From NCBI GenBank assembly GCA_045657625.1, contig JAZOTM010000014.1, forward strand, positions 62,001 through 126,000: 64,000 nucleotides of DNA, written 5' to 3'. The stretch is from JAZOTM01 sp045657625. Its GTDB lineage: Bacteria > Bacillota > Clostridia > Lachnospirales > Lachnospiraceae. Below the pieces are notes generated by a model, which worked only from the letters and a program-made list of their open reading frames with translations, did not search any database and was not told the DNA's origin. The translations under genes were made by a program, and so were the position numbers. Below are positions 51,196 through 58,180 of this stretch, piece after piece (position 1 is the stretch's first letter; each line of letters begins with the position of its first letter).

Positions 51196-52008
51196 CTACC
51201 TTTTCCGCTTGCCGCGACCATTCCCTTTTACCGGTTTACAGAAATCCGAGTATCTCTGAAGAATGTCGGTAAAGGTCTTAAACTCGTATGGATCCATTTT
51301 GGTAAAATTGATTTTGAAAAGTTTGCTATACATAATCATTTGAGCTTGTGTTGCATTGTCGGCAGTCTTTAGTTCTTCAAATGAGTCAAGGATATCATCA
51401 ACAGGTGTGGTCACATCACCGGTATCTGCATCTTTGCTATGTGCATCTCTTATATCTTTAGCAATCATTACAATGTCATTTCCAAGAAGATTGTTAAAGT
51501 AATTGTCTTCGGAAATAGTAGCTGCCTGTAAAGTTTTCATGTAGTTATCTTCATCAGAAATGCCCTTGTTTTGAAGGTGGACTCTTGTCTGTTCAATCAT
51601 TTTGTTGATGTTTCTAAATTGCATTCCGGCAAGATTATCAACATAGATTTCCATGTCCGAAAGAAAATTTATAAAATCAGGATGCTTAATCATTTCGCAA
51701 ATTAAGCGGACATTAAGCTTTCCGCTTTTCAATAAATTTACAGTTTCATCATCAAGTCCAAGTTCATCTACAGGGAACGGATGTTGCTCTCTGTTTTCTG
51801 TAAGTCCCAGAAGATAATCTGATGTTACTCCATAAAAATCCGCAAGTGTGATGATGGCCTTGTGAGAGATTTCTTTGTAATCATCTGTTTCATAATTTCC
51901 AAGTGATGCTCTGGATATCCCGGTCTGCTCTGACAATTCTTGAAGAGACAGGCCTTTTTCTATTCTTAAATCTTTTAGTTTTTCCTGAATTGATAATTTA
52001 CACTTCAA
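51196..52008 (-). CDS. XRE family transcriptional regulator, long form
   Basis: 270 residues. TTG start with GGGGGAA upstream; no ATG start is available in frame. Residues ~5-70 form an HTH_3 domain (LKDLRIEKGLSLQELSEQTG, ISRASLGNYE). A ~190-residue helical C-terminal region with no recognised domain follows, ending in a basic tail (KGNGRGKRKR). Regulators of this shape accompany mobilization genes in Firmicutes elements; it is divergent from mobC and probably controls it. Confidence 0.82.
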   Translation of the reverse strand: MKCKLSIQEKLKDLRIEKGLSLQELSEQTGISRASLGNYETDDYKEISHKAIITLADFYGVTSDYLLGLTENREQHPFPVDELGLDDETVNLLKSGKLNVRLICEMIKHPDFINFLSDMEIYVDNLAGMQFRNINKMIEQTRVHLQNKGISDEDNYMKTLQAATISEDNYFNNLLGNDIVMIAKDIRDAHSKDADTGDVTTPVDDILDSFEELKTADNATQAQMIMYSKLFKINFTKMDPYEFKTFTDILQRYSDFCKPVKGNGRGKRKR

Positions 52009-52212
52009 TGCTTTATTCCCCCAGTGCTTTTTCTAAAGTTCTTGTATGTGTAAATCATAACAGAATGTAAGTTTGCTATAAATGATGAATTCCAATATCG
52101 TGGAAAATTTTGAGTAGAGCATCTATTTCCTACCTCTTGGATATACGGAGTTGGGCTTATAAATCTTGGATAATTAGTCCATGAACAACGATTACGAGGA
52201 GGTGAAAAGCAA

Positions 52213-52563
52213 ATGTTGTTAAGTCAGGGATACGTTCCATGTAACAAACAGATTCATATCAAGATTCCCGAAAATGAATTACAAATGATTCACGACAGGA
52301 TGGAGCAGATAGGAATCAAAAACATGAGCGCCTACATTAGGAAGATGGCAATCGATGGATATTACATTCACATTGATTTCAGTGAGTTATTAGAAATCAT
52401 CAAACTCCTGAAAATTGACAGCAACAATATCAACCAGATTGCAAAAGTTGCAAATTCCTGTGGCACTGTAGATAGCAAAACAATTTCGGATATGAAGGAG
52501 AATCATGAACGAGTTTTGAAAAAGGTAGAAAAGACTTTCAATAAATATTTGGACATTTATTGA
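52213..52563 (+). CDS. mobC: MobC-like plasmid mobilization relaxosome protein
   Basis: 116 residues, ATG with GGAGGTG upstream. An N-terminal ribbon-helix-helix-like segment (KQIHIKIPENELQMIHDRME, then MSAYIRKMAIDGYY) and the MobC core LLKIDSNNINQIAKVANSCG (~res 65-84). MobC assists the relaxase at oriT. The relaxase gene that normally follows is absent; instead a hairpin-rich noncoding stretch and small genes follow, so this is a remnant. Confidence 0.85.
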   Translation: MLLSQGYVPCNKQIHIKIPENELQMIHDRMEQIGIKNMSAYIRKMAIDGYYIHIDFSELLEIIKLLKIDSNNINQIAKVANSCGTVDSKTISDMKENHERVLKKVEKTFNKYLDIY

Positions 52564-52569
52564 CTTCGT

Positions 52570-52735
52570 TTTTAGCCTGCTTTGCAGGCGTAGCTTGTCG
52601 ATGAAAATCGACAATCAGGGGGATTGGGGGTGCACGACGTCCGGGGAACGTCGGCTTTGCACCGACCGGAGTGGAACGGAGACACTCCCCAACAAGCAAA
52701 ATCGCATCAGGTGTACACTGATGCACTGCTTGCCA
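52570..52735. other. Hairpin-rich noncoding region, candidate oriT
   Basis: Four inverted repeats in 150 bases: GCCTGC/GCAGGC (52575-52589), TTGTCGAT/ATCGACAA with a GAAA loop (52595-52614), GGTGCA-GACGT/ACGTC-TGCACC nested (52629-52663) and GCATCAG/CTGATGC (52704-52724). It directly follows mobC and is GC-richer than its flanks. Nested repeats next to a relaxosome gene are expected of an origin of transfer. A nic site cannot be assigned. Confidence 0.5.
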
Positions 52736-52781
52736 ATTTGTGAAAGGGCTAAAAACTGTTGTCGAAGGAGGGGCGATTGCT

Positions 52782-52976
52782 ATGAAGAATAAAGTGATAG
52801 TCAAAGACAGAGATGAATGGAGCTCTCTGGCAAATTTCATTGGAAATATGATAGCGAAGTATGCGGATGAGATTGACTTTGACTCATTACCGAATCCAGA
52901 TGTTTATCTTCAAAAAAGATATATATACGAATCTTACAAAGCGTATATGAGATACCATCACCCAAAAACGAAGTAA
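52782..52976 (+). CDS. Small uncharacterised element protein
   Basis: 64 residues; the ATG at 52782 has GAAGGAGGGG upstream. Acidic and aromatic: IVKDRDEWSSLANFIGNMIA, KYADEIDFDSLPNPDVYLQK, and a Tyr-rich tail. No domain recognised. It lies between the oriT-like region and an XRE gene, a place where mobile elements carry small accessory proteins. Confidence 0.6.
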   Translation: MKNKVIVKDRDEWSSLANFIGNMIAKYADEIDFDSLPNPDVYLQKRYIYESYKAYMRYHHPKTK

Positions 52977-53063
52977 TGGATTGAAGATAGGTTTGATGTA
53001 TGATACAATAAGTTCACTAATATGAATGTGATATAAATGAATTTTGTGAACGAGGTATCTCTC

Positions 53064-53426
53064 ATGATAATAAGCGAACGAATTATAAAAGTTTTGAAGG
53101 AACGTAATATGACACAGGCGGAGTTTGCCAAGCAGGTCGGGATTTCTACAAGCACTATAAGTGAGTGGAAAAAGAGAAAGACAAATCCTACTGTGGAAAA
53201 GATTATGGATATCTGTAATGTTTTGCAGATTACTCCGGAGCAACTTCTTACCGGTAAAGGAATTGAAGATGAGGAAGAAATTGCAGCTGCAAGTCCTGAG
53301 AGCAAGTTTACTCCAGGTGATGTTCAGATGATTGAAGATTATCATAATCTTAAGGAAGAGCAGAAGAAGAGGCTTATGGCATATATGGAGGCTTTGAAGA
53401 AGATAGAAAGCCTTGAAGATATGTAG
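53064..53426 (+). CDS. XRE family transcriptional regulator, short form
   Basis: 120 residues from the ATG at 53064 (GAGG upstream). Phage-repressor-like HTH_3 (res ~5-60): VLKERNMTQAEFAKQVGIST, STISEWKKRKTNPT. A charged helical C-terminus (~75-120) may dimerise. Probable regulator of the mobile element; the target is unknown. Confidence 0.85.
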   Translation: MIISERIIKVLKERNMTQAEFAKQVGISTSTISEWKKRKTNPTVEKIMDICNVLQITPEQLLTGKGIEDEEEIAAASPESKFTPGDVQMIEDYHNLKEEQKKRLMAYMEALKKIESLEDM

Positions 53427-53525
53427 ATATAGTTTTAAACCTCATATTCGTTTGCATATTAGAACCGAGGCTTTGCGGTCGATTATTTCGACCACAAAAT
53501 AATGAAAACAAAGGAGCAGAATATT

Positions 53526-53858
53526 ATGGAGAATTATGGAGAAATTATTATATATCAGACTGAGGACGGATTGACTAAGCTGGAAGTAAAAATGGAAAAT
53601 GACACCATTTGGTTGACCCAGGCTCAGTTAGTAGAACTATATCAGTCATCAAAAGCGAATGTTAGCGAGCATATTACACATATTTTTGAGGAAGGAGAAC
53701 TTGTAAAGGAAGCAGTTGTTCGGAAATTCCGAACAACTGCCTCAGAAAACGCTTTGGTAGAAGCTAAATCTAAGAAAAGATCAATTTTGGCAGAAAAAGT
53801 ATGTGGCGATAATATATGCAAGGCACTAATCTTTTTGACAAAATGTATGAGCCAATGA
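53526..53858 (+). pseudogene. RhuM-family gene, truncated
   Basis: The N-terminal ~72 residues match the RhuM (virulence RhuM/Fic-associated) family: EIIIYQTEDGLTKLEVKMEN, IWLTQAQLVELYQSSKANVS, EHITHIFEEGEL, VVRKFRTTA. Homology stops there; the rest (ENALVEAKSKKRSILAEKVC...) is unrelated. Intact RhuM proteins exceed 300 residues, so this is a broken 5' end joined to foreign DNA. The break is a few codons after a 29-base palindrome. Confidence 0.7.
53712..53740. repeat. Perfect 29-base palindrome inside the rhuM fragment
   Basis: GCAGTTGTTCGGAA, one central A, TTCCGAACAACTGC: 14-bp arms with no mismatch. It encodes the AVVRKFRTTA segment. It could be an operator, a recombination substrate or a coding coincidence shared by RhuM genes. 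Confidence 0.85.
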
Positions 53859-54055
53859 ATGAAGCCGAACGCAGAGAGTTCCTTACACAATTCATTGAAA
53901 AGGTTGAGATTTACGAAGAAGAACAAGAGAACGGTCAGTGGCTTAAATCCATAGAGTTCAAGCTTCCTATCATCTCAAAAGATATGAAGATTAGTTTGGA
54001 CGATGGTTCGCATGTGGAGACAGTAGTATTGATGTCAAGGGTTGAAGGGAAATAG
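53816..54055 (+). pseudogene. Serine recombinase, C-terminal fragment
   Basis: 79 residues in a frame different from the rhuM fragment it overlaps. FDKMYEPMNEAERREFLTQF, IEKVEIYEEEQENGQWLKSI and EFKLPIISKDM match the extreme C-terminus of large serine recombinases of Clostridial elements. The resolvase catalytic domain and zinc ribbon are missing. After the stop, the same frame continues open to 54175, with GKLGIEQYKRFSVTYQKAKR, another small remnant. Confidence 0.7.
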
Positions 54056-54076
54056 CCGCGAAAGCCCAGTAATACT

Positions 54077-54175
54077 GCGGCTTTCAGGCAATCGGGCAAA
54101 CTTGGCATCGAGCAGTACAAACGCTTCTCGGTAACTTATCAAAAGGCAAAAAGGCTCAAAAAGTGTGAGAGTTGA
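54077..54175 (+). pseudogene. Remnant coding tail after the recombinase fragment
   Basis: In frame after the recombinase stop: AAFRQSGKLGIEQYKRFSVT followed by YQKAKRLKKCES and a stop at 54175. There is no start codon with a ribosome site. The basic, helix-forming tail suggests a DNA-associated element protein, but the family is not recognised. Confidence 0.3.
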
Positions 54176-54249
54176 GTTGCCACGATAGATGTCACTATGT
54201 TGAGTTGCCGAGTTAGATGTTTGGGAGTTGTGGCTGTGAGATAGATGTC
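54174..54249. repeat. Three degenerate direct repeats
   Basis: Units start at 54174, 54202 and 54225. Each has GAGTTGCC or GAGTTGTGG followed 3-7 bases later by ATAGATGTC or TTAGATGTT. Unit spacing is 28 and 23 bases. They sit in the noncoding gap before the MerR cassette and may be leftover protein-binding sites of the element. Confidence 0.5.
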
Positions 54250-54300
54250 AAAAAAACTCCTCGTATCAATAAAATAGGATCGGGGAGTATTATTTTGCTC

Positions 54301-54331
54301 TTGACTTCGAGTAACTCGAACCTCGTATAAT
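54301..54331 (+). promoter_or_regulatory. MerR-type promoter with 19-base spacer and dyad operator
   Basis: TTGACT (54301-54306) and TATAAT (54326-54331) are separated by 19 bases, longer than the normal 17. The spacer contains the perfect dyad TCGAGT-A-ACTCGA (54307-54319). This is the classic layout by which MerR proteins twist a promoter into activity. A hairpin with CGGGGAGT and ACTCCTCG (54255-54288) upstream may terminate incoming transcripts. Confidence 0.85.
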
Positions 54332-54352
54332 ACTTAAAGGAGGCTGGTTTTT

Positions 54353-54775
54353 ATGTATACAGTTAAGGAAGTGGCTGAACTACTTGGTGTATCGGTTCAT
54401 ACTGTGCGCTACTATGATGATAAAGGACTGATACCGGGAACAAAAAGGAATGCGGCGAATCAACGGCTGTTTGACGATATGGAAGTTGAATGGCTGTTTG
54501 TTAGCCTGACCTTAAAAAATACTGGACTTCCTCTAAAAGATGTAAAGCACTACATCGACCTATATCAACAGGGTGATTCTACATTGCCGGAACGGTACAA
54601 GCTGATGACGGAGCAAAAAGAAAAAACACTCCGTGAAATGGAGGAATTGAAACTCCGTCTGGCGGTACTTGACCGGAAGATTGACCACTATGGCAAACTT
54701 CTTGAAGGCGAGGAGGACACGTGGAGTCATGAGTATATGCAGAAACTCATCCGGGAAGGAGCAGATCATGAGTAA
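54353..54775 (+). CDS. MerR family transcriptional regulator
   Basis: 140 residues. N-terminal winged helix YTVKEVAELLGVSVHTVRYY and DDKGLIPGTKRNAANQRLFD (res ~2-42), a helical linker, and an antiparallel coiled coil (~80-130). It lacks the cysteines of metal-sensing MerRs, so it is likely of the redox/aldehyde or organic-ligand branch. Ribosome site AAAGGAGG. It overlaps the SDR gene by 8 bases (ATGAGTAA), forming an autoregulated operon behind its 19-base-spacer promoter. Confidence 0.9.
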   Translation: MYTVKEVAELLGVSVHTVRYYDDKGLIPGTKRNAANQRLFDDMEVEWLFVSLTLKNTGLPLKDVKHYIDLYQQGDSTLPERYKLMTEQKEKTLREMEELKLRLAVLDRKIDHYGKLLEGEEDTWSHEYMQKLIREGADHE

Positions 54776-55601
54776 TAAGAAAGTATGGCTTGTAACGGGA
54801 TGTTCTAAAGGGCTGGGAAAAGCCCTGGTGGAGGAACTGATCGCGCAGGGGTATCCTGTTGCAGGAACAAGCCGCAGTAAGGAAAGCCTGGAAGAATCTA
54901 TTGGTGCGGAAAGCGACATCTTCCTCCCTCTTTCTATGAACGTGAAAGATGAAGCAGACGTGAAGAATGCTATCGTACAGGCAACAGAGAAGTTTGGGAG
55001 AATTGACGTTGTGGTCAACAACGCCGGATTTACCCACCTTGCCACAATCGAGGAGATGAGCGATGCGGACGCACGCGAGGAATTTGACATCAATTTTTTC
55101 GGGATGCTAAACGTGATTCGAAACGTGCTGCCACAGATGAGGATGCAGGGTTCCGGGCACATTTTCAATGTCAGCAGCCTCGGAGCTTACAACGTGGGAC
55201 CTCTTTCCGGCATTTACTGTGCTACCAAGCACGCGGTGAAAGCAATCTCCGAGACGCTTGCACAGGAAGTAAAGGAGTTCGGCATCCACGTGACGGATGT
55301 AAAGCCCGGATTCATGCGGACGGAGTTTTTCGGCTCATCCTACAAGACCACGGCTCCGGAAGGTTCCCCATATAAGCATCTGTATGACGAAAACATGGAA
55401 TTCTATATGGGACAGAACGGTAATCAGGCTGGAGATCCGAAGAAAGCAGCGAAGCTGTATATCGAAACTGCCGAAATGGAGAATCCGTATGAGTCTCTTC
55501 CGATGGGAACAGACTGCTGTGACGGTATTCGTGACATCTGCGCCAATACGGTGAAACTGATGGATGAGTTGCGCAGTGTAGCTGAAACCACCAACTTTTA
55601 G
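54768..55601 (+). CDS. Short-chain dehydrogenase/reductase
   Basis: 277 residues. NAD(P) loop TGCSKGLGKALVEEL (~res 10-24), NNAGFTH (~83), catalytic SxnY-K set: NVSSLGAYN...SGIYCATKHAVKA (Tyr ~149, Lys ~153), and PGFMRTEFFG. The classical SDR fold reduces carbonyls or oxidises alcohols. GC content is clearly higher than in the core genome. It sits in a MerR-controlled redox cassette with a flavodoxin-like and an NTF2-like protein. Confidence 0.9.
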   Translation: MSNKKVWLVTGCSKGLGKALVEELIAQGYPVAGTSRSKESLEESIGAESDIFLPLSMNVKDEADVKNAIVQATEKFGRIDVVVNNAGFTHLATIEEMSDADAREEFDINFFGMLNVIRNVLPQMRMQGSGHIFNVSSLGAYNVGPLSGIYCATKHAVKAISETLAQEVKEFGIHVTDVKPGFMRTEFFGSSYKTTAPEGSPYKHLYDENMEFYMGQNGNQAGDPKKAAKLYIETAEMENPYESLPMGTDCCDGIRDICANTVKLMDELRSVAETTNF

Positions 55602-55612
55602 GAGGTGTCTCA

Positions 55613-56239
55613 TTGAGTAAAGTATTATTGATTAACGGCAGCCCGAATGAGCATGGATGCACGGATGCCGCCATGCAGGAGATTGCCGATACGCTTAAAA
55701 AAGACAGCGTAGAAAGCGAGATTCTGTGGCTCGGAAAGAAGCCTATGCAGGATTGCATCGCCTGTTTTAAGTGTCAGGAAACAGGAAAATGCGTATTCGG
55801 AGACTTGGTGGTCGAAACCGCTGAACGGATAGATGAATTTGATGGACTCATTGTCGGCTCCCCTGTATATTACGGAGGTCCGAACGGCAGACTGACATCT
55901 TTCCTCGACCGTTTCTTTTTCTCTGTGGACAAGAAGAAAATTGCGGGAAAATTGGCGGCGTCTGTTGTGTCCTGCCGCAGAGGTGGCGCATCGGCATCCT
56001 TTGAACGGCTAAACCAGTATTTCCTGATGACAAATATGCACGTTGTAAGTTCCCAATACTGGAATCAGGTGCATGGCTACACAGCGGAGGACGTAAAGCG
56101 CGATCTGGAGGGAATGCAGACGATGAGGACGCTCGCCCAGAACTTTGTTTATCTGCTCAATGCACAGCAGGCTGCAGATGAATCCGGCATATCAAAGCCA
56201 GTATATGAGGAAACCATTTATACAAACTTTATGGACTGA
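55613..56239 (+). CDS. Flavodoxin-fold NAD(P)H-dependent oxidoreductase
   Basis: 208 residues, TTG start with AGGAGGTG upstream. NADPH-dependent FMN reductase pattern: LLINGSPNEHGCTDAAMQEI (phosphate-binding loop), CIACFKCQETGKCVFGDLV (cysteine pair block), GLIVGSPVYYGGPNGRLTSF (FMN region) and VVSCRRGGASASFERL. It probably reduces quinones or small electrophiles using FMN. Same operon as the SDR gene, 11 bases away. Confidence 0.9.
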   Translation: MSKVLLINGSPNEHGCTDAAMQEIADTLKKDSVESEILWLGKKPMQDCIACFKCQETGKCVFGDLVVETAERIDEFDGLIVGSPVYYGGPNGRLTSFLDRFFFSVDKKKIAGKLAASVVSCRRGGASASFERLNQYFLMTNMHVVSSQYWNQVHGYTAEDVKRDLEGMQTMRTLAQNFVYLLNAQQAADESGISKPVYEETIYTNFMD

Positions 56240-56252
56240 GGAGGTCAAAACC

Positions 56253-56627
56253 ATGAGTGATAAAAGCAACATGGAGGCGGTAGCGCATTATTTTTCCCTT
56301 GTGGATCATGCGAATGACAGCTGGGAGAAATTCGATGAGCTGATTGCAATCTATTCTGATGATACAGAATCCTATTCCAATGATGGCTCCGTGTCACATG
56401 GAAAGGAAGAACTGATTAAGAATACGAGGGCTTTTTACGACTGGATGAAAGGCGGAGAAAGCCGTCATTTTTACAATATAACAAGAGAAGATGGAAACAT
56501 CATCGAAGCAGACTGGGCAGTATCTGCAAAACTGGCTGATGGAAACGTTATGGCTCTTGCGGGACATAATGTCTATGAATTTGATGCAGACCATCATATT
56601 AAAAAACTTGTTGTGAAAAACAAATAG
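56253..56627 (+). CDS. NTF2-like (SnoaL/DUF4440-type) protein
   Basis: 124 residues from the ATG at 56253 (GAGGAGG upstream). Cone-shaped alpha+beta fold: VAHYFSLVDHANDSWEKFDE, LIAIYSDDTESYSNDGSVSH, GKEELIKNTRAFYDWMKGGE, then strands ADWAVSAKLADG, VMALAGHNVYEFD. NTF2-like proteins bind small hydrophobic ligands or act as isomerases/hydratases. It is the last gene of the MerR cassette. Confidence 0.8.
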   Translation: MSDKSNMEAVAHYFSLVDHANDSWEKFDELIAIYSDDTESYSNDGSVSHGKEELIKNTRAFYDWMKGGESRHFYNITREDGNIIEADWAVSAKLADGNVMALAGHNVYEFDADHHIKKLVVKNK

Positions 56628-56646
56628 ATTATTATGCTATTTAGTA

Positions 56647-56699
56647 GAGTAAGGCTCCTCACTATCAGCAAATGGGTCGATGGCGGGGAGCCTTTCTTT
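56647..56699 (+). terminator. Terminator of the MerR cassette
   Basis: AAGGCTCCTC pairs with GGGGAGCCTT across a long loop, then TCTTTAT. It overlaps the 3' end of the convergent recombinase fragment. Confidence 0.7.
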
Positions 56700-57189
56700 A
56701 TGCTTCGATGTCGATTGTGATGCCAGACTTGAATTCCACGGTGAAGTGCTCGGTGAAGACGGTGATCTTCTCGATGAGCTTTTTAACCAGCGCCTCATCA
56801 AACTCTGTGATATCGGTTTTCTGCCCGGAGATGAAGTCCTGCAGCTCCTTGATCCGGTTCATAGTTTCTTCCCGGTGGTGGCTGTCGACCTCGGACGGTT
56901 CCTTCTGGTCGCGGAGTCGGAAAATCTCGTCGGCGATGGCATCGTAGTCCTGTTTATTGTTCGCCTTCTTGATGAGCTCCTTTTGCAGTTCCAAGAGCCT
57001 ACTCTGAATACCGTCCGGCGAGAGGGTGTCAGCGTTTACCACGGCCTTAGCGATGTTCTGCTGTAAGGTTTTAAGGAAAATGTCCCTGTCAGTGAGAATC
57101 TGATTGATGGCCTTGACCGTGACCTCCTGTAGCAGGAGCTCGTTTACCGTCCGATTGGTGCAGTTTGTTTCTGCGGAGCCCGGCTCCAA
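56698..57189 (-). pseudogene. Large serine recombinase, C-terminal fragment
   Basis: Residues ETNCTNRTVNELLLQEVTVK, KAINQILTDRDIFLKTLQQN, a long coiled coil (SRLLELQKELIKKANNKQDY) and FDEALVKKLIEKITVFTEHF match the zinc-ribbon end, coiled coil and tail of recombinase-family integrases. The catalytic resolvase domain is absent: the frame runs out into the right island boundary. This is probably the element's own integrase, cut at the end of the island, which would explain why the element is fixed. Confidence 0.75.
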
Positions 57190-57255
57190 GCGGAGGAAAG
57201 CTATCTCTTGACAAGTGAAGAAAAAATAGATATATTGTTATCAGAAAGCCGATGA
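57190..57255 (+). pseudogene. Orphan 3' coding tail at the right island edge
   Basis: The plus-strand frame ends SYLLTSEEKIDILLSESR and stop at 57255, followed at once by a terminator. It has no start or ribosome site, and the upstream part of the frame lies in recombinase DNA. LLTSEEK is reminiscent of the LLSQQK at the end of the RlmD core, so this may be the original 3' end of rlmD pushed away by the insertion (inference). Confidence 0.45.
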
Positions 57256-57287
57256 GGGCGTACTTGTATAAGTACGCCCTTTTTTAT
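57256..57287 (+). terminator. Terminator at the right island edge
   Basis: GGGCGTACTT pairs with AAGTACGCCC (loop GTAT), then TTTTTT. It ends no complete gene in the present arrangement, so it likely belonged to the interrupted host gene. Confidence 0.9.
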
Positions 57288-57310
57288 TTGTAGAAAAGAG
57301 AGGGAATGCC

Positions 57311-58069
57311 ATGAATGCACTGGAAGCAAAAGAGTTAATGACATTAAACAACATTATTTATCAGATCTACGCTGAGGAAAATCTGGATCTTATGAGAGAG
57401 CAATTATTGGTGCAATTACGTTCTGTAATGGATTACGATGCTGCGGATTTTTATCTGGCAGAGGATGTAGAATTGATGCATTTGGCAAAACCGATTTTTT
57501 ATAATTGCATGGAAGAAACTGTGAGAAAATATAAAGAATCGGATTTTCTGAATGGTATTATGCCTCTCGGAAGAAGCGGAGTTTATCGGGAAACGGATCA
57601 GTTTACAGAGGAAGCAAGAAGACAAAGAAGCTATTATCAAAATGTTTGTGTGCCCCATAATTGGGATTATTCCGTACAGATAGTACTGGGAATGAAACGC
57701 AAGTTTTTGGGAGTGGTTACTTTTTATCGTAACTCCGGTAAGGAAAATTTTCAGTATGAAGATATGTTGGTATTAAATATGTTACGCGATCATTTGGCGT
57801 ATCGTTTATATCAAAACGAAGAAAAGAAACAGGAACCGGATAAATTATCTATCAGTAAGGCGGTGGAACAGTTTGGCCTGACCAAAAGAGAACACACCAT
57901 TTTGATTGAATTATTAGCCGGAAAAGATAATGAAACAATCTGTGAAGAATTGTTTATAAGTGTGAATACGCTGAAAAAGCACATTTTAAATATTTATCGC
58001 AAATTAGGAATCAAAAATCGCGTGCAATTATTTAAGATGATTAGAGAACAGGATACGGAAAAAATGTAG
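57311..58069 (+). CDS. LuxR-type helix-turn-helix regulator with GAF-like sensor
   Basis: 252 residues. N-terminal ~170 residues are GAF-like (LMREQLLVQLRSVMDYDAAD, FYLAEDVELMHLAKPIF, VVTFYRNSGKENFQYEDMLV). The C-terminal LuxR domain (~190-248) has FGLTKREHTILIELLAGKDN and ISVNTLKKHILNIYRKLGIK. Orphan regulator, since no kinase or synthase is adjacent. Ribosome site AGAGAGGG. A long hairpin follows, then a membrane-protein gene. Confidence 0.87.
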   Translation: MNALEAKELMTLNNIIYQIYAEENLDLMREQLLVQLRSVMDYDAADFYLAEDVELMHLAKPIFYNCMEETVRKYKESDFLNGIMPLGRSGVYRETDQFTEEARRQRSYYQNVCVPHNWDYSVQIVLGMKRKFLGVVTFYRNSGKENFQYEDMLVLNMLRDHLAYRLYQNEEKKQEPDKLSISKAVEQFGLTKREHTILIELLAGKDNETICEELFISVNTLKKHILNIYRKLGIKNRVQLFKMIREQDTEKM

Positions 58070-58073
58070 AAAA

Positions 58074-58126
58074 AAAAGACTTTTTGTGCTAGAATAACAG
58101 TTAACTGTTTGGACAGAAAGTCTTTT
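58074..58126. terminator. Long hairpin enclosing a 14-base palindrome
   Basis: AAAAGACTTTTTGT (58074-58087) pairs with ACAGAAAGTCTTTT (58113-58126), one G-T, enclosing the perfect palindrome AACAGTTAACTGTT (58096-58109). It can act as a terminator for the LuxR gene. The inner palindrome could also be an operator for the next gene. Confidence 0.6.
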
Positions 58127-58180
58127 CTTATTCTAGTTTTTTCGGAAAAACAGAAGAGGCGATACAAAAGGAGGAAGACT

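Larger units (their letters stand above)
49010..57205. mobile_element. Decayed integrative/mobilizable element inserted in the 3' end of rlmD
   Basis: Boundaries are approximate. The left edge is inside rlmD, where the core ends and the extra domain begins. The right edge lies where a truncated serine-recombinase gene meets an orphan coding tail plus terminator (57190-57287). Contents: GNAT and GrpB proteins, XRE regulators, MobC with an oriT-like region, RhuM and recombinase fragments, and a GC-richer MerR cassette. Relaxase, conjugation genes and an intact integrase are missing, so it should be immobile. I could not identify a convincing direct-repeat att core by eye. Confidence 0.65.

Noticed and set aside
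54174..54249. CRISPR-like array
   Set aside because: Only three degenerate units, imperfect and unevenly spaced, with no cas genes anywhere in the window.
56672..57066. Plus-strand open frames opposite the recombinase fragment (91 and 128 codons)
   Set aside because: The minus-strand frame has clear recombinase coiled-coil sequence; the plus-strand frames are its GC-rich shadow.
49010..57205. Exact att direct repeats flanking the island
   Set aside because: I compared the rlmD junction region with 57160-57215 by eye and found only matches of 4-5 bases, too short to claim.
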